This document shows positions 22,901 to 32,703 of a stretch of DNA of 64,000 nucleotides, one piece after another. The DNA is taken from positions 6,820,001 through 6,884,000 of the forward strand of contig OU612068.1 in the NCBI GenBank assembly GCA_914767715.1. The letters run 5' to 3'. This stretch comes from Membranipora membranacea (lineage: Eukaryota > Bryozoa > Gymnolaemata > Cheilostomatida > Membraniporidae). The position numbers and the translations under genes were made by a program. Numbering within the stretch: the stretch's first letter is position 1; each line of letters starts with the position of its first letter. A model generated the notes under the pieces. The model saw only the letters and a list, made by a program, of their open reading frames with translations, did not search any database and had not been told where the DNA came from.

Positions 22901-25900
22901 CTGCTATAGCCAGCTTGGTGAGGTGAAACAACTCACTTCCATCACCATGTCACATATAGACGACCTATGTGATAAACTCCCACTTTCGATTCGCAAAGAT
23001 TGGATGAGGCTTTATAGGTCTTTGGACGGGATTGACAAAATTCACTCATTTACAAAATTCATGCAGTTTCTTGAAACAGAGAGGGATGTAGGCATCCGTC
23101 TCAGTAAAAGGAGGGGAAAACTTCATGACAAACCAAAGCCACCAAAGTTCGGTGAGGACAAACCTCAAGCTAAAAAAGGTAAATCATATACTACCAATGC
23201 AAAAGGGGAACAAGGTAAATATCGGCCAACCAATGGGAAATGTCTGATACACACATACCCCCAGGTAAGCCATAGTACAGAGGAATGTAGGCTATTTTTA
23301 GGAAAGACAGCACATGAGCGTAAATCACTGTTACAAAGCAAAAATGCCTGCTATCGCTGTCTCAAGATTCACAAGCGGAATGAATGTCAGGCCGCAAACA
23401 CACAGTGTGAAACATGCAGACAGGCACATCATGAGTTGCTATGTTTTGAGAAACATGCCACAGACAATCAGTCCTCAGGTCAGTCGGCTCAAAGCTCTCA
23501 ATCCGCTGAGACACACCAAGGTCATGCACCAAGTGTCATCCCCAGTGGCAGCCTCTTTGCCATTCAGAGTGCAACAGCACCGAATGGTAAAAAGAAGGCT
23601 ATTCTGTTCTTTGATGGTGGTTCGAACATCACCTACATTACACATCAAGCAGCCAAGAGGATGGGTGCAAAGTGTGTAGGTAAAGACACACTTCAGGTCC
23701 TGTCACTTGGTGGCAAACACACTTCCTATGACTCGATGTTCTACAGTGTGGATCTTGTGACTGCAGATCAAGGTGTTGTGAATGTTACTGCGTTTGCTAT
23801 CCCTGAGATAACCGGTCCAGTGTCTCAACTGGACATGACAGTTATCAGAGAACTTTTCCCTGACCGCAACGACCTCCATGAGCTGCAAAGACAAGCGGGT
23901 AAGGTTGATCTGATGTTAGGTATCGATTATTATGGCCTACATCCCAGGACAGAACTTGACAGAGCTGGAGAAAACCTCAGCATACTACAGGGACCTTTCG
24001 GTAAGTGTTTGCAAGGCTCTCATCCTAAGCTCGCAGAACAAACTGTGAGGGTGTCTAACTTAGCAAAAGCATACCAAGATATCACCCAAAAGCTTGAAGT
24101 GCTTCCAGGAGAGAAGGTCGTCAAAAGCTGTACCACTGTTGCTCAACCGTGTTTGATAGACTACAGCAGATTCAGCTCAGCAGAGAAGCTTACATGGACA
24201 GTAGCTCGCATAAAGGCCATCGCCCGGATGAAATCGTTCCGAGGCGGCAACACTGGTAATGTAAATGTTGAAGACATGAAAAGCAGCAGGCTCTATCTCG
24301 TCAAAGAGATACAGAAGTCTATGGAGACAGAGCTTCAAACCAAGTCTGGTGGCAAGTACAAGTCTCTCATGCCTTTTCAAGATGACCGAGGGATTTGGGT
24401 CGTAGGATCTCGCTTTGCAGCACACAACCCTATGACCTCATACTCAGATCAGCCACAGATTCTGCTGCCTGCCTATCACGCTTACACTAGGATTCTAATG
24501 AGACAAGCTCATTCTCAATCTAGACATCGTGGGCGTGATGCAACACTGGCTCGATTCCGAATCAATTATTGGGTACCACACGGTGCCAAAATAGCTAAAG
24601 CTGTATGCAGTACATGTCAAGAATGTAAAGTCAGAGATCCAAAGCTGTCACCCCCACCCCGACAAAGATGGGGTAGTAAGAAAGGTATTGTTGCGATACA
24701 AGAACCACAAAGTAAGTGGGCATTCACTCAAGTACACTGGTGGCACAGATATGACCATAAGCCGAAGTGTCCAGAGATTAGCTTTAATAGTCCCTGTCGA
24801 AGAGTGAGTATCCTGCTTGCACACTCATGATGTCGAAACTATGTCATAACCTCGCATCGGCACCATATCATAATCACATTTCCTATCATATACCCATCAT
24901 GTCATCATAATCACATAGTATCACATGCTTATGAAAAGGCGGGAATTTAGTCACAACTAGCTTGGTTGTAGTTCTTGTCTTGAAGTCTGTTTCATTCAAG
25001 TATTTAACCATTAATACCGTCATTTTGACCGGTTTCATTCACCGCCATGTATTTCAAACGATGTTCGGCTAAAGTCAGTCCCTCCGATGTATTAGGATGG
25101 TTAGGACAGCACATTATTTTTTATTATCCTCACATCGTTTTTATCACAAAACTGCACTCAAACAAAGGCACTTATAGATGTCTTCATATTTAAACGCATT
25201 TCTTACTTTATCGCTATAAATTTAGCTGCTTGTGGTCAAAGTCTGCCAGCTCATTTTTTATTCGTAGAGTTGTTTTGTCAAGGGCAGTTTCTCTAGCATA
25301 GTCAGCCAGAACAGTCAACCTCACGTGACCCAAATTCATTTAATCTGAGTAATAGTTACAAACGTAGTAATGTAGACAATTTTTACAGCTACCTGCTCCA
25401 GAGAGCGTCGACTTTGTATTTTATCTTATTGACATCAAACATGTAAGTGTTAACTCATTTCTCATTTTAGTTACATAACTATTGTATTGTAATTGTCTGA
25501 ATTGAGACTGTAACTGTCTCTGAATCTGTTTATTTGATGTCACTATGCTGGATGTTTTTTTGTGTCCAATTTATTTAACCTACATTTATGATTTAATTCA
25601 TTTTGTCTTAGGTCACTATCAATGTAAAGCTGAGTCTCTGGATAATTTAATTTACTACTGCGTAAAGGGTTAAAAATTGTAAGTTAAAATATTGTATAAA
25701 ACGGTTTAATCCCGTCAGTGTACCTGTGTTTTTCCTCATTATTGCATTTCAAACTGTGTGCGTAATTTTCTATGTATCTTGTTTCACATCTCAATTTGCG
25801 AACACATTGTATTTCTTATGTACATTGTATTTCTTTTCTAAATTTATGTCTTCACCTGCATAGGTTTTGAATTCCAATCTAATAATTTTAAATTTTTCAC

Positions 25901-28900
25901 AGGTTACGACTTCAATAAATAGCAATTAAAAAGTATGTCAGTAGCGATACCTCCATTCCAGTACAATAATCCATCTTTATAACTGACTGACTAAGGGTAA
26001 GACCTGTGTGATTTTGATACTAGAAACAAATCCAAATTTTTAAAACTACCTCAAATAAAAACAGAATAAGGGAGGATATCGATATTCTACTCAGGTGTTG
26101 AGCTGGTATCTGGCTACGCTCTAGGCAGGCTTGATCTTCCTCTCTGGGCTTTCAAGGGGGGCCTGGCAGCTCACCTCTTGGAGGAAATTTCTAGTTTCTA
26201 GAGGGGCCTGGATATGCGGTGGCCTGCATTGGCGCTTCTTTTGTTTTTATTGTTTTTCATTTTCAGTCCTACCTACTAAATTTCAATTACTAAGACAATA
26301 ATCAGAGAACAAAAAAGAAAGAAAAAAGAAATGCTGACATGCTGGAAAGACAGCAGCAAATCACTACAAGGGGTCCAAGCAATAGGCCATATGAGGCCAA
26401 CAACCATACTATGTACGCTGTGTTGCATAGGGTGCCAATAGTGGACAAGAATGAGCTTGTGGGAGGAGAGTATACAACTCCGAGTAGTGAATTGTGGGCT
26501 TCGTGCAATCAACCCATTTATTTTTGGGGATGGTAAGATGGTGCAGTCAGAAATCAGTTAGCGCACTTGCTCTTTGCCCCTGTTGAACCCACAAACGTCG
26601 CAAACGTCAAAACGTCAAAACGTCACAATCTAGCGTTCCACTAACGTCGCAATCCCAAAAATGTCACAACGAAGGGTTTTTTAAACGTCGCAAACCCACA
26701 AACGTCGCAATTTTTTAAACGTCACAATAGCTCGAACCGACTAACGTCGCAAATGGCGCAACTCAACAGAAATGCGGAGTTGTCTTCTCATTTGATGCAA
26801 ATTGGTGATGATTTGTTTCGAGAAGTAGATATGAGCATGCAAACTTCAAAACACGGTTGGGAATCGTATAAAAAGTTTGTGTTATGGATAATTGTTGAGT
26901 ATTTTTCAGGATATCACTTATTTTTCACTTCCTAGGGTCATTTATTATTACCTCAGAATCTATTAATGCTGTCATAAAAGGGATGCTAATCGACATCTAG
27001 CAGATATAGTGACATACCAACTTGTAATGTGCCTTAATGTTTGATTTAGCCAATGATTGAAGTCGAAAAGATTGAGTGCTATATTTTTTCCTCTTGCTGA
27101 CATAGCCTTAATCCATCAATAACAAAATTTTTCATCATTCCCATGATGAAACGCTTTGGTTTTTCCAGATGAATCAAGTCAAACTTTTTTTCATACAATG
27201 TACCATGTAAACTTGAGCTGTTACATTGTTACGATCGACAATGCTCCAAAAATTTTCTTTTCAATAATTGGAGTTTTTCCCTGACAAAGTAAATAGGATA
27301 ACTCATAACTATTTATCCTACATCCTACTTATAAAATAAAATGTTATCGTAGAAAGCAATTCCATTCTCCCTGGTTAGACATAAATTAACCTTGGTTACA
27401 ATTAACAAATGCACATGAACCACCATCTGAGAGCACTGAGCGTGTTAATTGTGAAGTTTGATCAATGCCTGTGTTCCCAGGCAATGTTAGATTTATTCAT
27501 CACTATATGTAATCAGTAGGCCATGGCTACAGCGGATCTTCTTAGCTCTTTTTTATTTTATTCATTGGAAACAAAAAGTAGGGAGGCAGCCCACTGTAAA
27601 TATAGGTAGAATAGAGAGATACTGTTTCACTTGCTGGCTAGATAGAAAAAAGCAGGTTATATTATATGAGGTAGGATAATTGTCTTTTGGTACCCAGGCA
27701 CAGTTAAGCTGCAATTTTTATCAATTGATTTCATTACTAAGCAAGCAAATCACAATATCTCAAAAAAATTCATCTGCTGGTTGCTTAGCCTGTCTTGACA
27801 AACTTTGTCGGAGAAGTTCCCCTCTCCTTCCAGCAACGTTTGTAAAGACAGGCTACTGTTTGCCATGCTCTTGCAGAGAGTAAACGATAACAAATCAATA
27901 CAATTTAAGAGGATAACGATCCCATATAATGCATATCTATGGAATTCCCAAAGTATATTGAGGCCAATTAGAATTTGAATAGGGAAACCCATATATAATA
28001 GGTAAATTCGCGACCTTGGTATATATTAAATAATCAATAAATAATCAATGGAAATCCCATTTTCATTGGAAAATCCAACTGAATTCAAGTTGTCTCCCTA
28101 TCACCAATGAGGAGATAATTCTAAGTTTCATGTCATGAAACTTAGAATTAACCATGGCCATTAACAATAAAGCAATATTAAATTCAGTAAATTTGCAATC
28201 GCACTATCATTGACCTGCAGTCCAAATTTCTTCAACCAGGATTTGAGGGTACAAACTGCATTTAGTTCTACAACCTGTGGTGGTGCATTCAAATTTTTAT
28301 TTGACAGTAAAAATTGAAAACAACAAGCTCAAAATCATGTTTGAAGTTGTTTGAGCACTCTGGATTACATGGTGAGGAAAACACAATTGCCATTATGCAA
28401 TGCAATGTCATAAAATCGCCACCTATTGTATGCTAATGGTTCATATGGTATCCTGTTTAGGTTTTATTATCATGAACATTTTATGAAAACCATATAGTTT
28501 CATCTTGGGAATGCTGTAAAAAATTTTTAGTAGATAGAGGATAAGTCACAAAGAGATGAAGTGGTTCATGCATAAACGATTATATTACTTTTCCCAACTT
28601 CAAGCGTAGCCTATATCAAACATGATGGTATATTTCAAGCTTGACATGTACGCATATATTCGCCTTACTTGTGCTAAATCTTGATAAGCATCCCGTATAA
28701 GACAGCAGTAATGGATTCTGAGGTAACAAGTTTTATCATGATCCTAGAAAGTTTAGAAATTTGTACAATATCTGCGATATCTCAACTCCCATAGTGTTTT
28801 GAAATCCGTATTTGCTAGATGTTGATTAGCATCCCTTTTATGACAGCAATAATGGATTCTGAAGTAGCAATAAATGATCCTAGGAAGTTTAAAGTGAAAA

Positions 28901-31446
28901 AATGATTCAAATAACCTGAAAAATACTCAAAAATTAACCATAGCACAAGTAGATAGGAGCATACAAACTTCAAAACACGATTGGGTATTAAATATCAACA
29001 ATGTTGATATTTAATACCCAATCGTGTTTTGAAGTTTGTATGCTCCTATCTACTTCTCATCATCACCTATTTGTATCAAATGAGAAGACGTTTAAAAAAC
29101 CCTTCGTTGCGACGTTTTTGGGATTGCGACGTTAGTGGAACACTAGATTGCGACGTTTTGACGTTTGCAACGTTTGTGGGTTCAACAGCCCCCATCACCC
29201 AATCACCCCATCACCCTTATTAATTTTTGTTTGTAACAGTGCGATGGTCTCAGACATACTTTGAACCAAACTTATGAGGTCTAGTGAGGTCTGCGAAGTA
29301 CTTGAAATTGGGTAGAAATTGGAACTAAGATTCTTATGAATGTGATATGAGCTTTTAGAAAACATGGCTTTGACTGTCACACATGCTATCAAGTGTCACT
29401 TGTGTGGATAAATATGCCATGTTTAATTATCTAATCTTGTTTGTATATTATGAATTTATTATGATTGAACACTTTGTAACTTTCCTCTATCGCACTGTTA
29501 TCACACAGGTTATGAGAAAAATGTGATATCTGTCAGTCATTTCATGTTACAAGCATGGACTCAGTAATAAACCTAGACAGGTCACTGTATACAGCTGAAG
29601 TGAGGCACTTAATTTTAGGCGACATAACGACATTGGAAGGTGTAGAAGCAATGATGCTATCATTGATTTACTGTCCATAATCCAGGTTTTTTGTTCACAA
29701 CTCGATCAATTTTGATCGGATTTTGAGTTCAAACTCAAAATCCGACCAAAATATATGGTATAATTATGAGCTGCAAGCCAATGATAACACCAATGCTTCT
29801 ACACCTTCCAATTTCGTTACCTCGCCCCTTACTGTACTAAAATTTATCGTGGTTCTTTGATTGAAGGGTCCATACAATACAAGACGGAAGCGATTACGCA
29901 GTACCTGGCTGAGAACGGATTATTTGGAGCGTCATCTTGGCCTCAGCTGCAAGATTGTCTTCTTTGTTGGGAAATCTGAGATTGAGAATGACCAGAAATC
30001 CATCGAGTATGAAAGTGAACTTTATGGTGACATTGTCCAGTCAAGTTTTATAGATTCTTACAGAAACAACACATACAAGGCTATGTCATATCTACTGTTA
30101 GTATTCGGGTCACAACCTTATAAGAACCTTCTTGGAAAAAATATTAGCTAGCTAAGTGGTGACTCAGTGTTAGCTAGCACATGATTTTGACCAGATGATT
30201 TGGGTGTATTTGTAAAGTAAAGTTGGTCAATAAATTATTGCTTTATTCCGAGCCTCTATGAAATGGTGATATGTAATAGATGGTCAAAAAGATTTTTGCT
30301 TGCCTCAAACACAGCTTTTTTGCACCTCTGCAAAATTACTCCACTCCCCTTGGGCATTATAATTTCTCCCATTTTTTGTTAAATGACTTGCCTGAGACAC
30401 AGGTGTCCTTGGATATTCTTGATCTTTAGATTTAGTGTGGGTTTTGTAAAATATTCACAGGGTTGAGTTACAATAACCACTTCCGTTATATTACAGATGG
30501 ACATCCAAGTACTGTTCTAACGCATCCATTCTGATGAAGATAGATGATGATATTTTACTTCAGCCGAAGACATTGCCTGGTTTGAGAGAAAAACTACATA
30601 ACTGGAGCAAGTTAACTGTTCCGTTTTATATAGGTGAGAGTTTGGGAGTTATCTATCCTAGTACAGAGCTGTATGATTATATTTCCTATTTATCCGCAGC
30701 CTACCAACACTGATGCAGTGTTTAGATAAGTTTCGCCATGAACTCTCTGCACAAAATAAAAGGGTTTGGGAATTTTCATATTAACGCAAAGCATATCACT
30801 GCTGAATAATTCATAATCACTGCATTCATCAAATTGACTTCGAGATTTGTGGCGGTGTGGGGTACCTAATCTATCTGATATGTGCCTCAAAGCATCCATT
30901 TTCCAAGACATTTTGTAGGTAACTTTCAGGTTCTGGGTATTTTAGCTATAAATTTATGAAGGTGAATTGTGGAAGCAAATAAGCATCAATGCCTACTAAG
31001 GTTAAATTATTGTCATATATGAAAGGTCACATGACCAAACTGGCCTTGTGTCTTTCGTTTGTTGATCATTACAGTTATTTTGAATAGGAAAGTTCCTGAA
31101 TAACAGAGTTGTGAGAAGCGGATACCCTAAGTGGATAGTGACCCGAGAGGAGTGGCCTTATGATACATACCCAACATGGTTTCAAGGCTTAGTATATTTC
31201 CTTAATCCTAGAACTGCAGGAGAAATGTATCAGCAAGCCTTACACATCCATTATCTGCACACAGATGATGTTTTTATTGGAATCATTGTAAGCAGAACAC
31301 ATTCTTTCAAAACTGGCATTGTCATGAAGCAAAATGACATCAGTGCTTACTTCCAAATACGGAAATATTGGAATGAAGGTGTTGTACCATTCATACATGT
31401 ACCAAATAACAAATTATATATGGAATGGACTCACAATATATTCTAA
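19903..31446 (+). CDS. Beta-1,3-glycosyltransferase (GT31, B3GALT-like), complete, 333 residues
   Basis: Four exons join in frame: 19903-20178, 29867-30096, 30497-30633 and 31088-31446 (stop TAA). Exon 1 encodes a short cytosolic end (MARVEPLPR), one signal-anchor helix (WLLLLYFVKLIVALVVLSFN), a Thr/Asn/Ser-rich stem and the start of the catalytic domain (DVELLIIVHTSTK). Exon 2 gives RKRLRSTW (GT31 motif 1, residues about 99-106), VFFVGKSE and DSYRNNTYKAM. Exon 3 gives W..KYC..AS and the metal-binding KIDDD (DDD at about 185-187). Exon 4 gives YPTWFQGLVYFLN and the DDVFIG block. This is a Golgi type II enzyme adding Gal or GlcNAc; donor and acceptor are unknown. The donor chosen for exon 2 (GTTAGT at 30097) gives the correct GT31 spacing K-x6-W. 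Intron 1 is 9.7 kb and full of transposons. Confidence 0.84.
20665..21544 (+). repeat. 5' LTR of the BEL/Pao element
   Basis: 880 bases, matching the 3' LTR with roughly 20 substitutions or small indels by eye (about 2%). Differences include a short segment before GCGTCGAC, which reads CTCTCTGGA here and CTCCAGAGA in the other copy. Confidence 0.92.
21545..24830 (+). pseudogene. Broken BEL/Pao gag-pol
   Basis: From 21545 an open frame without an early in-frame ATG runs to 22855: N-terminal gag, a Ser/Thr/Gln/His-rich linker, then the FNGDRTEWEEF start of the DUF1759 gag domain. An ATG at 21567 is in another frame and stops quickly. At about 22848 the frame changes and a 660-codon stretch continues to 24830. 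It carries CYRC..H....C and C..C....HH.LLC zinc fingers and a retropepsin-like FFDGGSNITYI site. It then jumps to a region just before integrase, with the H-H-C-C zinc-binding pattern (HAYTRIL..., CSTCQEC). The polymerase and RNase H part is deleted, and the integrase catalytic core is absent. The element cannot be autonomous. Confidence 0.88.
25088..25965 (+). repeat. 3' LTR of the BEL/Pao element
   Basis: 878 bases, the same sequence as 20665-21544 with about 2% differences. It is followed by the ATAAT target duplication. Confidence 0.92.
27786..27855. repeat. Hairpin in the core of the 2.6-kb fold-back element
   Basis: TAGCCTGTCTTGACAAAC and the facing GTTTGTAAAGACAGGCTA form arms of about 18-21 bases, with a second small stem GGAGAAG/CCCCTCTCC in the loop. 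Confidence 0.7.
28117..28149. repeat. Perfect 16-base-arm palindrome
   Basis: AATTCTAAGTTTCATG, one T, then CATGAAACTTAGAATT. It lies inside the 2.6-kb fold-back element. Confidence 0.9.
28947..29055. repeat. Perfect 109-base palindrome (54-base arms, one-base centre)
   Basis: Bases 28947-29000 are the exact reverse complement of 29002-29055, centred on 29001; I compared every base. The arm unit (AAGTAGATAGGAGCATACAA...) also occurs, diverged, at about 26822-26868 in the left end of the same fold-back element. Confidence 0.95.
29618..29826. mobile_element. Palindromic mini-element, 209 bp, just upstream of glycosyltransferase exon 2
   Basis: Left arm GGCGACATAACGACATTGG then AAGGTGTAGAAGCA; the right arm is its near-complement ending CGTTACCTCGCC. 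A second hairpin (GGATTTTGAGTT facing CTCAAAATCC) sits at the centre near 29730. The element ends 40 bases before the acceptor of exon 2 (29867), so it may include or crowd the branch-point region. Confidence 0.75.
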
Positions 31447-31643
31447 TTAGTTTTATCGTTGTGGTGTATTTATATTCTGTCACTTAGAGAGGGTATTTTG
31501 AGCCAATGTGCCCTGCTATTGAATGTTATCTTTTTTCATCTAATATTCATGTTATAGACAATCCTCCTTCCATCATTGTTATTTAATTGCATGACTTTCA
31601 TTGATCTCTAGATTATTCATGATTAGGAATATTTAGGTTTAGT

Positions 31644-31665
31644 AATAAATTATGTATTAAATAAA
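31644..31665 (+). terminator. Two polyadenylation signals of the glycosyltransferase gene
   Basis: AATAAA occurs at 31644-31649 and 31660-31665, about 200 bases after the stop codon. Confidence 0.6.
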
Positions 31666-31706
31666 AGATCAAATAAAATAGGAAAAAAAACTTGCTGGCT
31701 GGTCCC

Positions 31707-32101
31707 TAGTGATGACAAAGTATCGGTCCTGGTCTCAAGACTTGTCCCTCGAGACACTGTTCCCTCTCGTCGAGACATACACTCTCGAGACTTGTTCATC
31801 ATAAACACTGATTTTGACACAAATTTCGCCACGGTTTTTGGGTTTTTAAAACCCGAAAACCAAAAAACCGTGACCGCATGACAAGACTAGCAGAGTAAAC
31901 TGACAAGTTTGTTCGGAAACCCAGACTGATGTTATATCGTAATTGATAAATTCATTTCTGTATCTTATTCAATTTGTAGATGCCAATGAAGTGGCAGTTT
32001 TCAATTTTATCGGCATCAATATATGTCTCGGTCTCGTCTTGAATTTTGTTGCTGTCTCGGTCTCGTCCTGTCTGGCCAAAATCTGACAATTTGCATCACT
32101 A
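31707..32101. mobile_element. Possible hAT-type MITE, 395 bp
   Basis: The ends are TAGTGATG and CATCACTA. Eight flanking bases are nearly duplicated: CTGGTCCC on the left (31699-31706) and CTGGCCCC on the right (32102-32109), as for hAT insertions. The interior has repeated GAGAC/GTCTC words and no open frame. A hairpin near 31835-31890 resembles the right end of the 41184-41265 mini-element. The short inverted repeat and one mismatch in the duplication keep this tentative. Confidence 0.5.
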
Positions 32102-32703
32102 CTGGCCCCTGAACATTCAGGAAGTCTTACAAACAATGCTAATTCCTCTTGATTAGTGTCTAACTCGTAAAATTAGCAGCAGTATGATGACCTACATCCA
32201 GATAGAGCCAATCAGACCCAACATAAAAGTTTAACATGGCTTACCGTATTCACAGAATAATGTACACTGATAAATGTGGCAACAAGCAAAATGGTTACTT
32301 TGAGTGAAATATTTCAATAAATCTTAGATTTCTGTCACTTCCAGTCGTCTATCCATTGCCAAAAATGAGACAACTCTCTCTGATGATCTATTTTTATACA
32401 AATTGTTATTACTTGATGTATGGTACTAAAGCTAACCGGAGCAAAACATGAACAATCACATTAGTTTGCAGACATGGTATTATTATACAGTTGATTTTTT
32501 ATTCAATTATGAGATTATAAAAATACAGCAAGAATAAATAATGAAGAGCAATCCAGGTTTGACCAGTCAAGGTGCCTAAGGGTTAACAACAAGGTATACG
32601 TAACACGTTTATGGAAAGCAAGTGATTTTAAAAATGAGGAAGGTCTGTTGAGGGTTTTATAAATAGGCTTAAATCTCTATGTACATCATCTCAGTGGGTA
32701 CCT

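Larger units (their letters stand above)
20665..25965 (+). mobile_element. BEL/Pao LTR retrotransposon, about 5.3 kb, internally deleted
   Basis: Direct repeats 20665-21544 and 25088-25965 are the LTRs (start TGTATTAGG, end CCAGTACA). The five bases ATAAT occur immediately outside both ends (20660-20664 and 25966-25970), a target-site duplication that fixes the boundaries. The interior encodes a BEL/Pao-type gag, zinc knuckles, an aspartic protease and an integrase N-terminal region. Sequence for reverse transcriptase and RNase H is missing. The element is in intron 1 of the glycosyltransferase, same strand. I could not identify a primer binding site or polypurine tract with confidence. Confidence 0.92.
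26581..29187. mobile_element. Fold-back DNA element, 2.6 kb, with AACGTCGCAA arrays in its ends
   Basis: The outer ends are inverted: TGTTGAACCCACAAACGTCG on the left and the complement of this, with one change, on the right. GCCCC flanks both ends directly (26576-26580 and 29188-29192), a 5-bp target duplication. The left end (26594-26757) has about nine copies of the motif AACGTCGCAA or AACGTCACAA; the right end has fewer. The inverted arms continue inward with indels: the segment with AAAAGGGATGCTAATCGACA at about 26975 matches inverted sequence at about 28815-28890. No transposase frame is present. It lies in intron 1 of the glycosyltransferase. Confidence 0.85.

Noticed and set aside
26594..26757. 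CRISPR-like repeat array (AACGTCGCAA units)
   Set aside because: Eukaryotic intron, irregular spacing of a few to 20 bases, no spacers of constant length, and the array is mirrored at the other end of a fold-back element.
30097..30110. Alternative donor GTCACA for glycosyltransferase exon 2 (about 30109)
   Set aside because: It also keeps frame but adds four residues to the fixed K-x6-W spacing of the GT31 fold and is a poor donor; GTTAGT at 30097 fits.
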